A DNA stretch of 6,593 nt from Sediminibacterium sp. GTDB lineage: Bacteria > Bacteroidota > Bacteroidia > Chitinophagales > Chitinophagaceae. Both the position numbers and the translations under genes were made by a program. The stretch covers positions 1-6,593 of the forward strand of contig JALQXE010000194.1 of assembly GCA_023263235.1 (NCBI GenBank), given 5' to 3'. Within the stretch, counting starts at the first letter, position 1, and each line of letters opens with the position of its first letter. Positions 1 to 6,517 of this stretch are shown here, one piece after another. The notes below the pieces were generated by a model that saw only the letters and a program-made list of their open reading frames with translations, did not search any database and was not told the DNA's origin.

Positions 1-138
1 GCATTATTTATCATTACAGACCGTTTTTCAACCATTTTTGCTACAAAAGGCAATTTACCGCCCCTTATGGCGGCCTGGATACCCAATTTTATCTTCCTTT
101 TTGTGATTTTATACCTCTATAAGAAGGCCCCTAAATAA
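1..138 (+). CDS. LptF/LptG-family permease, C-terminal end (partial)
   Basis: The window opens inside a reading frame that ends with TAA at 136-138, leaving 45 residues. They form the end of an integral membrane protein: a stretch reading DRFSTIFATKGNLPPLMAAW, then a hydrophobic helix (about residues 29-40) and a short basic tail ending KKAPK. The G-x-L-P-P-x-x-A-A-W-x-P-N pattern before a last transmembrane helix is typical of the C-terminus of the YjgP/YjgQ (LptF/LptG) family. These are the inner-membrane subunits of the ABC machine that extracts lipopolysaccharide and passes it across the periplasm. Too little is present to tell LptF from LptG, and the start lies outside the window. No convincing terminator is visible before the next gene. 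The family call rests only on this tail. Confidence 0.7.
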   Translation, partial: ALFIITDRFSTIFATKGNLPPLMAAWIPNFIFLFVILYLYKKAPK

Positions 139-173
139 GAATGACTCCAAGGCCTAAACTTCTTTGATTTTCT

Positions 174-206
174 TTTGTTATACAAGGCAAGTTGTGCTTA
201 CCTTTA
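174..206 (+). promoter_or_regulatory. Candidate Bacteroidetes-type promoter of the citrate synthase gene
   Basis: TTTG at 174-177 is followed after 21 bases by TACCTTTA at 199-206. This matches the Bacteroidetes consensus (-33 TTTG, -7 TAnnTTTG) at every fixed position but the last. Transcription would begin near 211-215, upstream of the ATG at 234 but downstream of the in-frame TTG at 192, so it also supports the choice of start codon. It is a pattern match only; in AT-rich DNA near matches arise by chance. Confidence 0.4.
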
Positions 207-233
207 CGCACGATTTTTATAAATGATGTAGCA

Positions 234-1550
234 ATGGAATTATTGAAAGAGAAATTTAAGGCGAAGGCAGAAGCTGCTGGACTTGAAATCAAAGAAATTA
301 TTAAAACCCACGGGTCAAAAAAAGTAGGTGAAGTAACACTCTCACAAGTATACCAAGGTATGCGCGGCATTACCGGACTTGTTACCGAAACTTCTTTATT
401 AGATGCTCAAGAAGGCATCAGATTTAGAGGCTACTCTATTCCTGAATTGCAAGTAAGTTTACCAAAAGCTCCAGGTGGTGGCGAACCATTACCAGAAGGT
501 CTTTTTCACTTAATGTTACTAGGCGAACTTCCCAATCAAGAAGACGTTGAAACCATTACCAATATTTGGCAGCGCAGAAGTCATGTTCCAAATCATGTTT
601 TTGCAACCATCGATGCACTTCCTATTACCACGCACCCAATGACCATGTTTGTTACAGGTGTGATGGCACTTCAAACCGAAAGTAATTTTGCAAAAGCGTA
701 TGCAACTGGCATCAATAAAAAAGATTATTGGAGTCCAGTATTTGAAGACACCATGGATTTAATTGCGCGTCTTCCGCGCATCGCTGCATACATTTATCGT
801 CGCAAGTATAAAAATAACGAACATATTCATCCAAACGGCCTACTAGACTGGGCTGGTAACCTTGCGCACATGATGGGTTACAACGATGAAAGCTTTAAAG
901 AACTCATGCGTTTATACATGACCATCCATGCCGATCATGAAGGTGGTAACGTATCTGCACACACTACACATTTAGTAGGTTCTGCACTCAGCGATCCTTA
1001 TTTAAGTTATGCTGCTGGAATGAATGGTTTAGCGGGTCCTTTACATGGATTGGCGAATCAGGAAGTGATTAAATGGATTTTTGAAATGCAGGAAGCAATT
1101 GGTTCAGATAATCCAACCAAAGAACAGATTGTGGACTATGTTCAAAAAACATTGGCATCTGGAAAAGTAGTACCAGGTTATGGCCATGCGGTATTAAGAA
1201 AAACCGATCCGCGTTTCACAGCTCAAATGGCTTTTGGTAAAAAACATTTACCTGATGATAAATTGGTAAACACTGTTTGGAATATTTATGAAACAGTACC
1301 ACCTATTTTAGAGTCATTAGGAAAAGTAAAAAATCCTTGGCCAAATGTGGATGCACACAGTGGTGCTTTATTAGTACATTATGGCATAGTTGAATACGAA
1401 TTCTATACTGTATTATTTGCAGTGAGCCGCGCGCTTGGGGTATTAGCGAGCTTAACATGGGACAGAGCTTTAGGATTCCCATTAGAGCGTCCTAAATCTG
1501 TAACAACGGAAGCGGTAAAGTTGTGGTTGGATGGGAAAGGAGAAATTTAG
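234..1550 (+). CDS. gltA: Citrate synthase, eukaryotic/mitochondrial sequence type
   Basis: This 438-residue enzyme condenses oxaloacetate and acetyl-CoA into citrate, the entry step of the TCA cycle, in the cytoplasm. All key residues of pig mitochondrial citrate synthase have counterparts at nearly the same spacing: His235 in HADHEGGNVSAHT (pig His238), His271 in GPLHGLANQEV (His274), His318 in VPGYGHAVLRKTDPR (His320), Arg327 (Arg329), Asp373 in NPWPNVDAHSG (Asp375), Arg399 (Arg401) and Arg419 in LERPKS (Arg421). Long identical blocks mark the mitochondrial-like type rather than the hexameric E. coli GltA type. Its length matches the mature mitochondrial enzyme. The frame can be extended upstream to a TTG at 192, but ATG 234 starts where homologues start and lies downstream of the candidate promoter. 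It appears monocistronic, with its own promoter candidate and terminator. Its codons look less AT-biased than those of the following operon, as expected of a highly expressed gene; this was not counted. Confidence 0.97.
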   Translation: MELLKEKFKAKAEAAGLEIKEIIKTHGSKKVGEVTLSQVYQGMRGITGLVTETSLLDAQEGIRFRGYSIPELQVSLPKAPGGGEPLPEGLFHLMLLGELPNQEDVETITNIWQRRSHVPNHVFATIDALPITTHPMTMFVTGVMALQTESNFAKAYATGINKKDYWSPVFEDTMDLIARLPRIAAYIYRRKYKNNEHIHPNGLLDWAGNLAHMMGYNDESFKELMRLYMTIHADHEGGNVSAHTTHLVGSALSDPYLSYAAGMNGLAGPLHGLANQEVIKWIFEMQEAIGSDNPTKEQIVDYVQKTLASGKVVPGYGHAVLRKTDPRFTAQMAFGKKHLPDDKLVNTVWNIYETVPPILESLGKVKNPWPNVDAHSGALLVHYGIVEYEFYTVLFAVSRALGVLASLTWDRALGFPLERPKSVTTEAVKLWLDGKGEI

Positions 1551-1570
1551 TCTACTATTAAATTCATATA

Positions 1571-1599
1571 AATAGCATCCAATCGGGTGCTATTTTTTT
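1571..1599 (+). terminator. Rho-independent terminator of the citrate synthase gene
   Basis: Twenty bases after the stop codon, AATAGCATCC (1571-1580) pairs with GGGTGCTATT (1585-1594) around the four-base loop AATC. The stem has ten pairs, one of them G-U, and runs into a T tract ending at 1599. This is a standard intrinsic terminator and separates the citrate synthase gene from the operon that follows. Confidence 0.88.
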
Positions 1600-1678
1600 A
1601 TACACAATTTATTATCTAATTGATAATGTAGGCGATATGATACTTATATAAAATTAAATGGGTGCATTAATTAACAGT

Positions 1679-1701
1679 GTTAGATTAAATTTAATCGTAA
1701 C
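1679..1701. promoter_or_regulatory. AT-rich palindrome just upstream of the SPFH operon
   Basis: GATTAAATTTAATC at 1683-1696 is a perfect 14-base palindrome. It is flanked by GTTA (1679-1682) and TAAC (1698-1701), which extend the symmetry with one unpaired G at 1697. The element ends three bases before the ATG at 1705. On DNA it could be an operator for a dimeric regulator. In RNA it could form a weak AU-rich hairpin over the ribosome entry site. Chance palindromes occur in AT-rich DNA, so function is unproven. Confidence 0.35.
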
Positions 1702-1704
1702 TTT

Positions 1705-2655
1705 ATGTGGTATCAAATAATCCACCCTATGGGAAGTATAATATTTTTAAGCGTTGTAGCCTTTATCATTTTTTCAAGTTTAATCACAGTAAACCAAGGT
1801 ACAATTGCCGTTATTACCATGTTTGGTAAATACCGTCGTATTTTAACGCCAGGATTAAGGTTTAAAATACCATTAATTGAAAATATTTATAAAAGAATAA
1901 GTATCCAAAATCAAAGTTTGGAGATGGAATTCCAGGCGGTAACCATTGACCAAGCCAATGTGTATTTTAAAAGTATGCTATTGTACTCTGTTCAAAACGC
2001 CAATGAGGATACGCTTATAAAAGTGGCATTTAAATTTATAAGCAACAAGGATTTAATGCAGGCTTTGGTGAGAACTGTGGAAGGGAGTATAAGGGCATTT
2101 GTGGCTACTAAAAAGCAAGCTGAAGTGCTCACTGCGAGAAGAGAAATTGTAGATTATGTGAAGGATCAAATTGACCATAGTCTTGAGGATTGGGGTTATC
2201 ATTTGCAAGACCTTCAAATAAATGATATCACATTTGACCAGCAAGTAATGGATAGTATGAGTAAGGTGGTGGCGAGTAATAATTTAAAAGCTGCTGCAGA
2301 AAATGAGGGCCAGGCTTTACTTATTACAAAAACCAAAGCTGCTGAGGCAGAAGGGAATGCCATAAAAATTTCGGCTCAAGCGGAAAAGGAAGCTGCTCAA
2401 TTAAGAGGCCAGGGAGTAGCCTTATTCAGACAAGAAGTTGCAAAGGGAATGAGTGAGGCTGCTGAAGAAATGAAGCAAGCGAATTTAGATACCAATGTAA
2501 TTTTATTTAGCATGTGGACAGAGGCCATAAAGAATTTTGCAGAATATGGAAAGGGGAATGTTATCTTTTTAGACGGCAGCGCAGATGGGATGGACAAAAC
2601 ATTAAAGCAAATGATGGCATTGATTTCTAAAAAAGAGGATGAGCAATCAAAGTAA
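1705..2655 (+). CDS. SPFH/Band 7 (prohibitin/stomatin-like) membrane protein
   Basis: A 316-residue protein with one N-terminal transmembrane helix (about residues 10-28), then an SPFH domain (about 29-190) opening with VNQGTIAVITMFGKYRRIL and TPGLRFKIPLIE. An Ala/Glu/Lys-rich helical region (about 190-260) resembles the coiled coil of prohibitins, HflK/HflC and stomatins. A short tail follows, containing GNVIFLDG and a charged end. SPFH proteins form large membrane-bound rings that organise microdomains or enclose proteases and other partners; the partner here is unknown. It is the first gene of a four-gene operon, and its stop codon overlaps the next start (TAATG, 2653-2657), implying translational coupling. 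The ATG at 1705 was chosen because it keeps a short polar lead before the helix; Met9 (1729) is a possible alternative. The family is clear, but assignment to a named subfamily such as QmcA or HflK/C is not possible by eye. Confidence 0.9.
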   Translation: MWYQIIHPMGSIIFLSVVAFIIFSSLITVNQGTIAVITMFGKYRRILTPGLRFKIPLIENIYKRISIQNQSLEMEFQAVTIDQANVYFKSMLLYSVQNANEDTLIKVAFKFISNKDLMQALVRTVEGSIRAFVATKKQAEVLTARREIVDYVKDQIDHSLEDWGYHLQDLQINDITFDQQVMDSMSKVVASNNLKAAAENEGQALLITKTKAAEAEGNAIKISAQAEKEAAQLRGQGVALFRQEVAKGMSEAAEEMKQANLDTNVILFSMWTEAIKNFAEYGKGNVIFLDGSADGMDKTLKQMMALISKKEDEQSK

Positions 2656-3077
2656 TGATAAATAATAAATCTTCATATATGCGATATTTTTTATTCTTAT
2701 TAGTGATCCTGTTTAGTAGTTTTAAATCGGACCCTCCTACAGAGAATGAAGTATATTGTTATATAAAAAGTATTGGCATTAAAAATCCAGATATTGTTTT
2801 AAAGCAAGCTATATATGAATCTGGCCATATGAAATCTAACATCTTCAAAACAAAAAATAATTTATTTGGTTTTAGAAGAACTGCTACCTATATCACCTAT
2901 AAAAATTGGAAGGCTTGTGTAGATTATTATAAGGAATGGCAGGATAAAAGGTATAAGGATCCGACACAGGATTATTATACCTTTTTGCAAAAAATAAATT
3001 ATAGTGGTCATAAAAATTTTGATTACTCAAAAGAGTTGAAGAAAATTAAAATTAGAGGTGATTTAACTTGTAAGTAG
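2655..3077 (+). CDS. Small exported glucosaminidase-like protein (GH73-type)
   Basis: A 140-residue protein with an N-terminal hydrophobic segment (about residues 11-23) that looks like a signal peptide or anchor, with no lipobox. The core KQAIYESGHMKSNIFKTKNN followed by LFGFRR matches the catalytic region of glucosaminidase (GH73, FlgJ/Bax-like) domains, where the Glu (here Glu55) is the general acid and the N-N-L-F-G strand follows. A later segment, NYSGHKNFDYSKEL (115-128), resembles the Y-x-x-x-x-x-Y region near the end of these domains. Such enzymes cleave N-acetylglucosaminyl bonds in peptidoglycan. The protein is compact: it is essentially one domain, with no LysM or other wall-binding module. 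It begins inside the stop codon of the SPFH gene, which fixes the start at 2655, although Met9 (2679) would give a tighter signal peptide. Activity is inferred from motifs only. Confidence 0.75.
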   Translation: MINNKSSYMRYFLFLLVILFSSFKSDPPTENEVYCYIKSIGIKNPDIVLKQAIYESGHMKSNIFKTKNNLFGFRRTATYITYKNWKACVDYYKEWQDKRYKDPTQDYYTFLQKINYSGHKNFDYSKELKKIKIRGDLTCK

Positions 3078-3107
3078 TTTATCAAAATAACCATAGAATT
3101 TTATTTG

Positions 3108-4448
3108 ATGAAAGATAAACTGTTTACACCCTTCCTAATTGTAGGTTCAGTAATTATCTTATTGCTAGTATCTTCTTATTTTAATTTAAGTTCCATACCT
3201 TTTTTAAAGCTAAAAAATATTGATCTGCTGGCTGATTTAAGAAAAAAGCAGTCTATTAAGCCTTTGTCATTGCCAATAATGGATATCGATACGGTAATTG
3301 TTAATAGCAATTATAAGCAACCATCGGAAAGTACTATGATCATTGATTACGGGGTAGATTCAAATGCATCCATCACACATTTTTTTGCAAAATTAGATGC
3401 TTTGAAATCGAAATCTGGGAAAATGCGCATAGCTTATTTTGGGGATTCATTTATTGAAGGTGATTATGTTACCGATGAGATAAGGAAAAAGTTTCAGGCA
3501 GCATACGGAGGCAGTGGAATTGGTTTTTTACCGATGCAATCTATTGTTGAGAGTGATTATTTAAACATCAATTTCAAGTCTAATAAGAATTGGGTAGATA
3601 ATAATTTTATATCTAGTCCAAATAATACTTTACTAGGTTTAACAGGTCATGTATTTTATGCTAATGGTACAGCAACTACTAGTTATGCACTTAGGAATGG
3701 AGGAAGCTTAAATTTAGTGAAATTATATACAGGCAAAGCTGCCACACCCAATCCTTCCGTTTTAATTGGAAGAGACAATGCTAGTGAAGACATTTCATTG
3801 GTTAATGCAAAAACAATAAATGAAACTACAATTAGTAAACAGCCTATTCAAACTATTAAAATCACGAGCAAGGATAATCAATTGCCAATTTATGGCGTTA
3901 GTATTGAGGATGTCAATGGTATTTATATAGACAATTATGGATTTAGAGGTAACTCGGGATTATTAACTAATAAAATTACGGAGGACGTAATGAAGCAGTT
4001 TAATACATATTTCGAATATGATTTAATCATTGTTCATTATGGTTTAAATGCAGTTTCCCATGGGGACGTTAAATTTACTTGGTTTGAAAATGCCCAAACA
4101 AAGCTTATAAAAAAAATTCAGGCGGCATTTCCCAATACACCTATACTATTAGTGAGTACAAGTGACATAGGTTACAACCAAGACGGCATTTGGATTACAG
4201 AGCCTGCAGTCCCATATATGGTCTCTGCGCAAAGAAGTATAGCTAAAAAAAACAAGGTTGCTTTTTGGGATCTTTATACATCAATGGGCGGGGAAAATAC
4301 CATTGTTAATTGGGCACAAAATATACCAAAATTAGCGGCAATGGATTATACCCATCTTAGTGGGCTTGGTGCTAAAAAGGTAGCAGATATTTTTTATGAT
4401 AAATTAATGGCCAGTAAAGCTTATTACGAGCAAAATAAAATTAAATAA
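3108..4448 (+). CDS. Membrane-anchored SGNH/GDSL hydrolase, likely partner of the MBOAT acyltransferase
   Basis: A 446-residue protein with an N-terminal transmembrane anchor (about residues 7-23) that would place the rest in the periplasm. SGNH landmarks appear in order: block I IAYFGDSFIEGD with nucleophile Ser114, a probable block II in NYGFRGNSG (276-284), block III HYGLNA with Asn314, and block V DYTHLSG with Asp413 and His416. Between blocks I and II lie about 130 residues, predicted by eye to be beta-rich, forming an inserted domain. This layout recalls the peptidoglycan O-acetylesterase Ape1 of Neisseria, which has a carbohydrate-binding-type insertion. Proteins of this class either remove acyl groups from polysaccharide or complete their transfer for an MBOAT partner (compare PatB, AlgX/AlgJ and DltD). 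The stop overlaps the MBOAT start (TAATG, 4446-4450), a strong sign of joint function. An in-frame TTG precedes the chosen ATG directly. Esterase versus transferase cannot be decided from sequence. Confidence 0.87.
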   Translation: MKDKLFTPFLIVGSVIILLLVSSYFNLSSIPFLKLKNIDLLADLRKKQSIKPLSLPIMDIDTVIVNSNYKQPSESTMIIDYGVDSNASITHFFAKLDALKSKSGKMRIAYFGDSFIEGDYVTDEIRKKFQAAYGGSGIGFLPMQSIVESDYLNINFKSNKNWVDNNFISSPNNTLLGLTGHVFYANGTATTSYALRNGGSLNLVKLYTGKAATPNPSVLIGRDNASEDISLVNAKTINETTISKQPIQTIKITSKDNQLPIYGVSIEDVNGIYIDNYGFRGNSGLLTNKITEDVMKQFNTYFEYDLIIVHYGLNAVSHGDVKFTWFENAQTKLIKKIQAAFPNTPILLVSTSDIGYNQDGIWITEPAVPYMVSAQRSIAKKNKVAFWDLYTSMGGENTIVNWAQNIPKLAAMDYTHLSGLGAKKVADIFYDKLMASKAYYEQNKIK

Positions 4449-5926
4449 TGACAGGTATCGACTATCATAAAATATTGGAGTCATTTGTTTATAGTGAAAA
4501 AAATCCACTTTTATTTAATAGCGGGTTTTTCTTATTTTTCTTTTGCTTTTTTTTAATGGGGTATGCCCTTTTTTTTAAGACAAGTAAAGCACGGATATAT
4601 TTTCTTACTTTATTTTCATTGTATTTTTTTTATAAAGCATGTAACTGGTATGTTGGCTTTATTATCCTTGCGGCAGTTGTTGATTTTAAATTAAGTAAAT
4701 TAATTTATTTGATGCCAGAAGGATTAAAACGAAAATTATTGTTGTGGACAAGTATCTTTTTGAATTTATTATTACTATTTACTTTTAAGTACACCGATTT
4801 TTTCATTGGAATGATGAACGATATTGGTCACACGGAAATTAATTTATTAAAGCTAGCATTGCCAGTAGGAATATCGTTTTATACCTTTGAAAACTTGAGT
4901 TATACTTTGGATGTTTATGATGGAAAAGTAAAGCCACTCAATAAATTTATAGACTATTTATTTTTCTTGTCGTTTTTCCCAAAGCTCATGATGGGGCCCA
5001 TTGTAAGAGCCAAAGATTTTTTGCCTCAAATTCACAAGCAGCCAGGTGTAACAAAAGAACAAATAGGGGAAGGATTGTATCTTATTACGGCCGGTATTAT
5101 TAAAAAGGTAATCATCAGTGATTATATTAATGCCAATTTTGTGCGCCTGATATTTGACAACCCAGGTGCACATACAGGTGCTGAATGTTTAATGGCCTTA
5201 TATGGGTATGCGATGGTGATTTATTGTGATTTTTCTGGCTACTCGGATATGGCTATTGGGATGGCAAAATGGATAGGTTTTGAAATTAATATTAACTTCT
5301 TGTCACCTTATCAATCCCGTTCTATAACAGAATTTTGGAAGCGATGGCATATATCTTTATCAAGTTGGTTAAAGGATTATTTATACATCCGTTGGTTGGG
5401 TGGAAATAGAAAAGGAAAGATTAAAACAAATATTAATTTAATTATCACTATGCTATTGGGGGGCTTTTGGCATGGGGCTAGTTGGAACTTTATTTTTTGG
5501 GGAGCCTTGCATGGAGTAGCACTCGTTTTGGATAAACTATTTGATAAAATTTTTGGCAGGTTTATACCTAAAACAAATATCACAAAACTCTTTGGGATTA
5601 TTATTACTTTTCACTTTGTGTGTTTTTGTTGGATCTTTTTCAGATCATCTACATTTGCCAATAGTTGGATTTTTATAGAAAAAATAATCTTCCAATTTAA
5701 GCCGGTTTCCTATGCAGAATTTATGAATAACTATTATGGCGTATTTGTATTAATTGGCATTGGATTTGCTTTGCACTTTATCCCAAACCGAATTGAAAAG
5801 GCTTACCAAGCGTTGCTTATAAAAACGCCTGTACCAGTTAAAATTCTGTACCTTTTTATTTGCATTCTCATTGCCATTCAGTTTAAGCAAGCAGATGCGA
5901 TAAAGCCTATTTATTTGCAGTTTTAA
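4448..5926 (+). CDS. MBOAT-family O-acyltransferase (AlgI/DltB/PatA-like)
   Basis: A 492-residue polytopic membrane protein with about eleven hydrophobic segments, the usual size for the family. Signature stretches are LPVGISFYTFENLSYTLDVY (138-157), MMGPIVR (181-187), YCDFSGYSDMAIG (259-271), FWKRWHISLSSWLKDYLYI (296-314) and LLGGFWHGASWNF (336-348). His301 and His342 fall where DltB and AlgI have their conserved histidines; the second is the expected catalytic one. Such proteins take an acyl group, usually acetyl, from a cytoplasmic donor and present it on the outer face of the inner membrane for transfer to a polymer, helped by a periplasmic SGNH protein. That partner is the directly preceding gene, whose stop codon overlaps this start. 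Possible targets are peptidoglycan (favoured by the glucosaminidase-like gene in the same operon), an exopolysaccharide or another glycan. No clear intrinsic terminator follows. The family is certain; the acceptor is not. Confidence 0.93.
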   Translation: MTGIDYHKILESFVYSEKNPLLFNSGFFLFFFCFFLMGYALFFKTSKARIYFLTLFSLYFFYKACNWYVGFIILAAVVDFKLSKLIYLMPEGLKRKLLLWTSIFLNLLLLFTFKYTDFFIGMMNDIGHTEINLLKLALPVGISFYTFENLSYTLDVYDGKVKPLNKFIDYLFFLSFFPKLMMGPIVRAKDFLPQIHKQPGVTKEQIGEGLYLITAGIIKKVIISDYINANFVRLIFDNPGAHTGAECLMALYGYAMVIYCDFSGYSDMAIGMAKWIGFEININFLSPYQSRSITEFWKRWHISLSSWLKDYLYIRWLGGNRKGKIKTNINLIITMLLGGFWHGASWNFIFWGALHGVALVLDKLFDKIFGRFIPKTNITKLFGIIITFHFVCFCWIFFRSSTFANSWIFIEKIIFQFKPVSYAEFMNNYYGVFVLIGIGFALHFIPNRIEKAYQALLIKTPVPVKILYLFICILIAIQFKQADAIKPIYLQF

Positions 5927-5992
5927 AGTTCTTTATGAGCACTCTTGGTGAACTATATATTGTTGCTATACGCTTTATTTTATGTTCGTTTT

Positions 5993-6307
5993 TTAATCTT
6001 CGTGATTGGAAGCAGCAATTATACCACCCCCAATTACACCTATTATTTTAGTCCATATTGGGAGTTCCTTTAACCAACCGGCAACTTTTAAAAAATACAA
6101 TTCTAGATTTAATAAAAATGAACTTGCATTTGAATCATTGCCACTATAGTCAGAAAAAGATTTTTGATAACTACTTGATATCCATTCAGAACTCACAAAA
6201 AAGCCTACTATAGATAAAATACAAATTATAATGCCAATCCAAAACAAGAGTAGTTTCGACATGTCTTTAATCACTTCTTCGTTTTCTGTAAGTTCTTTCT
6301 TTTTCAT
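5993..6307 (-). CDS. Small hypothetical membrane protein
   Basis: A 104-residue protein of no recognised family, read on the - strand from ATG (6307-6305) to TAA (5995-5993). It has a charged N-terminus (MKKKELTENEE), one strong transmembrane segment (about residues 19-40), a polar Ser/Asp/Asn-rich linker (41-62), a moderately hydrophobic stretch (63-80), and a second Gly/Ile-rich hydrophobic segment near the end (about 87-100). This fits a two-helix inner-membrane protein with a short loop. It converges on the MBOAT gene, with 66 bases between the two stop codons and no obvious terminator there. No overlapping gene competes for the region, and the charged/hydrophobic organisation argues for a real gene rather than a chance frame. 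No promoter of the TAnnTTTG type was found upstream on its strand. No function is proposed. Confidence 0.6.
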   Translation of the reverse strand: MKKKELTENEEVIKDMSKLLLFWIGIIICILSIVGFFVSSEWISSSYQKSFSDYSGNDSNASSFLLNLELYFLKVAGWLKELPIWTKIIGVIGGGIIAASNHED

Positions 6308-6394
6308 ATATCTTTAATATTAGGCTTTGGCGGTTACAATGGATTGCTTTATAAATTTATATAAAATACAATAAAATTATTTGAATTCATCAAA

Positions 6395-6431
6395 TTTGCT
6401 GCCATTATTCCCCCATTTGCGCTTAGCTTTG
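6395..6431 (+). promoter_or_regulatory. Candidate Bacteroidetes-type promoter of tRNA-Ala
   Basis: TAGCTTTG at 6424-6431 matches TAnnTTTG at every fixed base and lies ten bases before the tRNA. A TTTG at 6395-6398 could serve as the -33 element, though the 25-base spacer is longer than usual. Initiation would fall at about 6437-6440, giving a very short 5' leader to be trimmed by RNase P. The -7 element is convincing; the -33 element is less so. Confidence 0.6.
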
Positions 6432-6441
6432 CATCCTTTAA

Positions 6442-6514
<73 letters not shown>

Positions 6515-6517
6515 CAT

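Noticed and set aside
122..155. AGGCC/GGCCT inverted repeat around the end of the permease gene
   Set aside because: The stem is short, the loop exceeds 20 bases, and no T tract follows directly, so it is a poor terminator candidate.
192..233. TTG 192 as the citrate synthase start
   Set aside because: The extra 14 residues have no counterpart in the family as I know it, and the candidate promoter lies across this stretch.
131..370. 79-codon open frame on the - strand
   Set aside because: It overlaps the start of the well-supported citrate synthase gene antisense, and its translation shows no family features.
1620..1648. Possible promoter for the SPFH operon: TTG at 1620-1622 and TACTTATA at 1641-1648
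   Set aside because: The spacing is acceptable, but the second element matches only four of the six fixed bases of TAnnTTTG, which is expected by chance in such AT-rich DNA.
1698..1705. TAACTTTA as a -7 box at the SPFH start
   Set aside because: It overlaps the start codon and has no TTTG at a suitable distance upstream. It would only make sense if translation began at Met9 (1729).
2053..2597. Two - strand open frames (2053-2244 and 2397-2597)
   Set aside because: Both lie antisense within the SPFH gene; their translations are low-complexity shadows of its codons without recognisable domains.
4958..5583. Two - strand open frames (4958-5173 and 5377-5583)
   Set aside because: Both are antisense within the MBOAT gene, whose motifs cover exactly these regions.
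5927..5994. Terminator between the MBOAT gene and the converging small gene
   Set aside because: AGTTC/GAACT gives only a five-pair stem with a large loop, and the T tract near 5989-5994 has no good stem directly before it.
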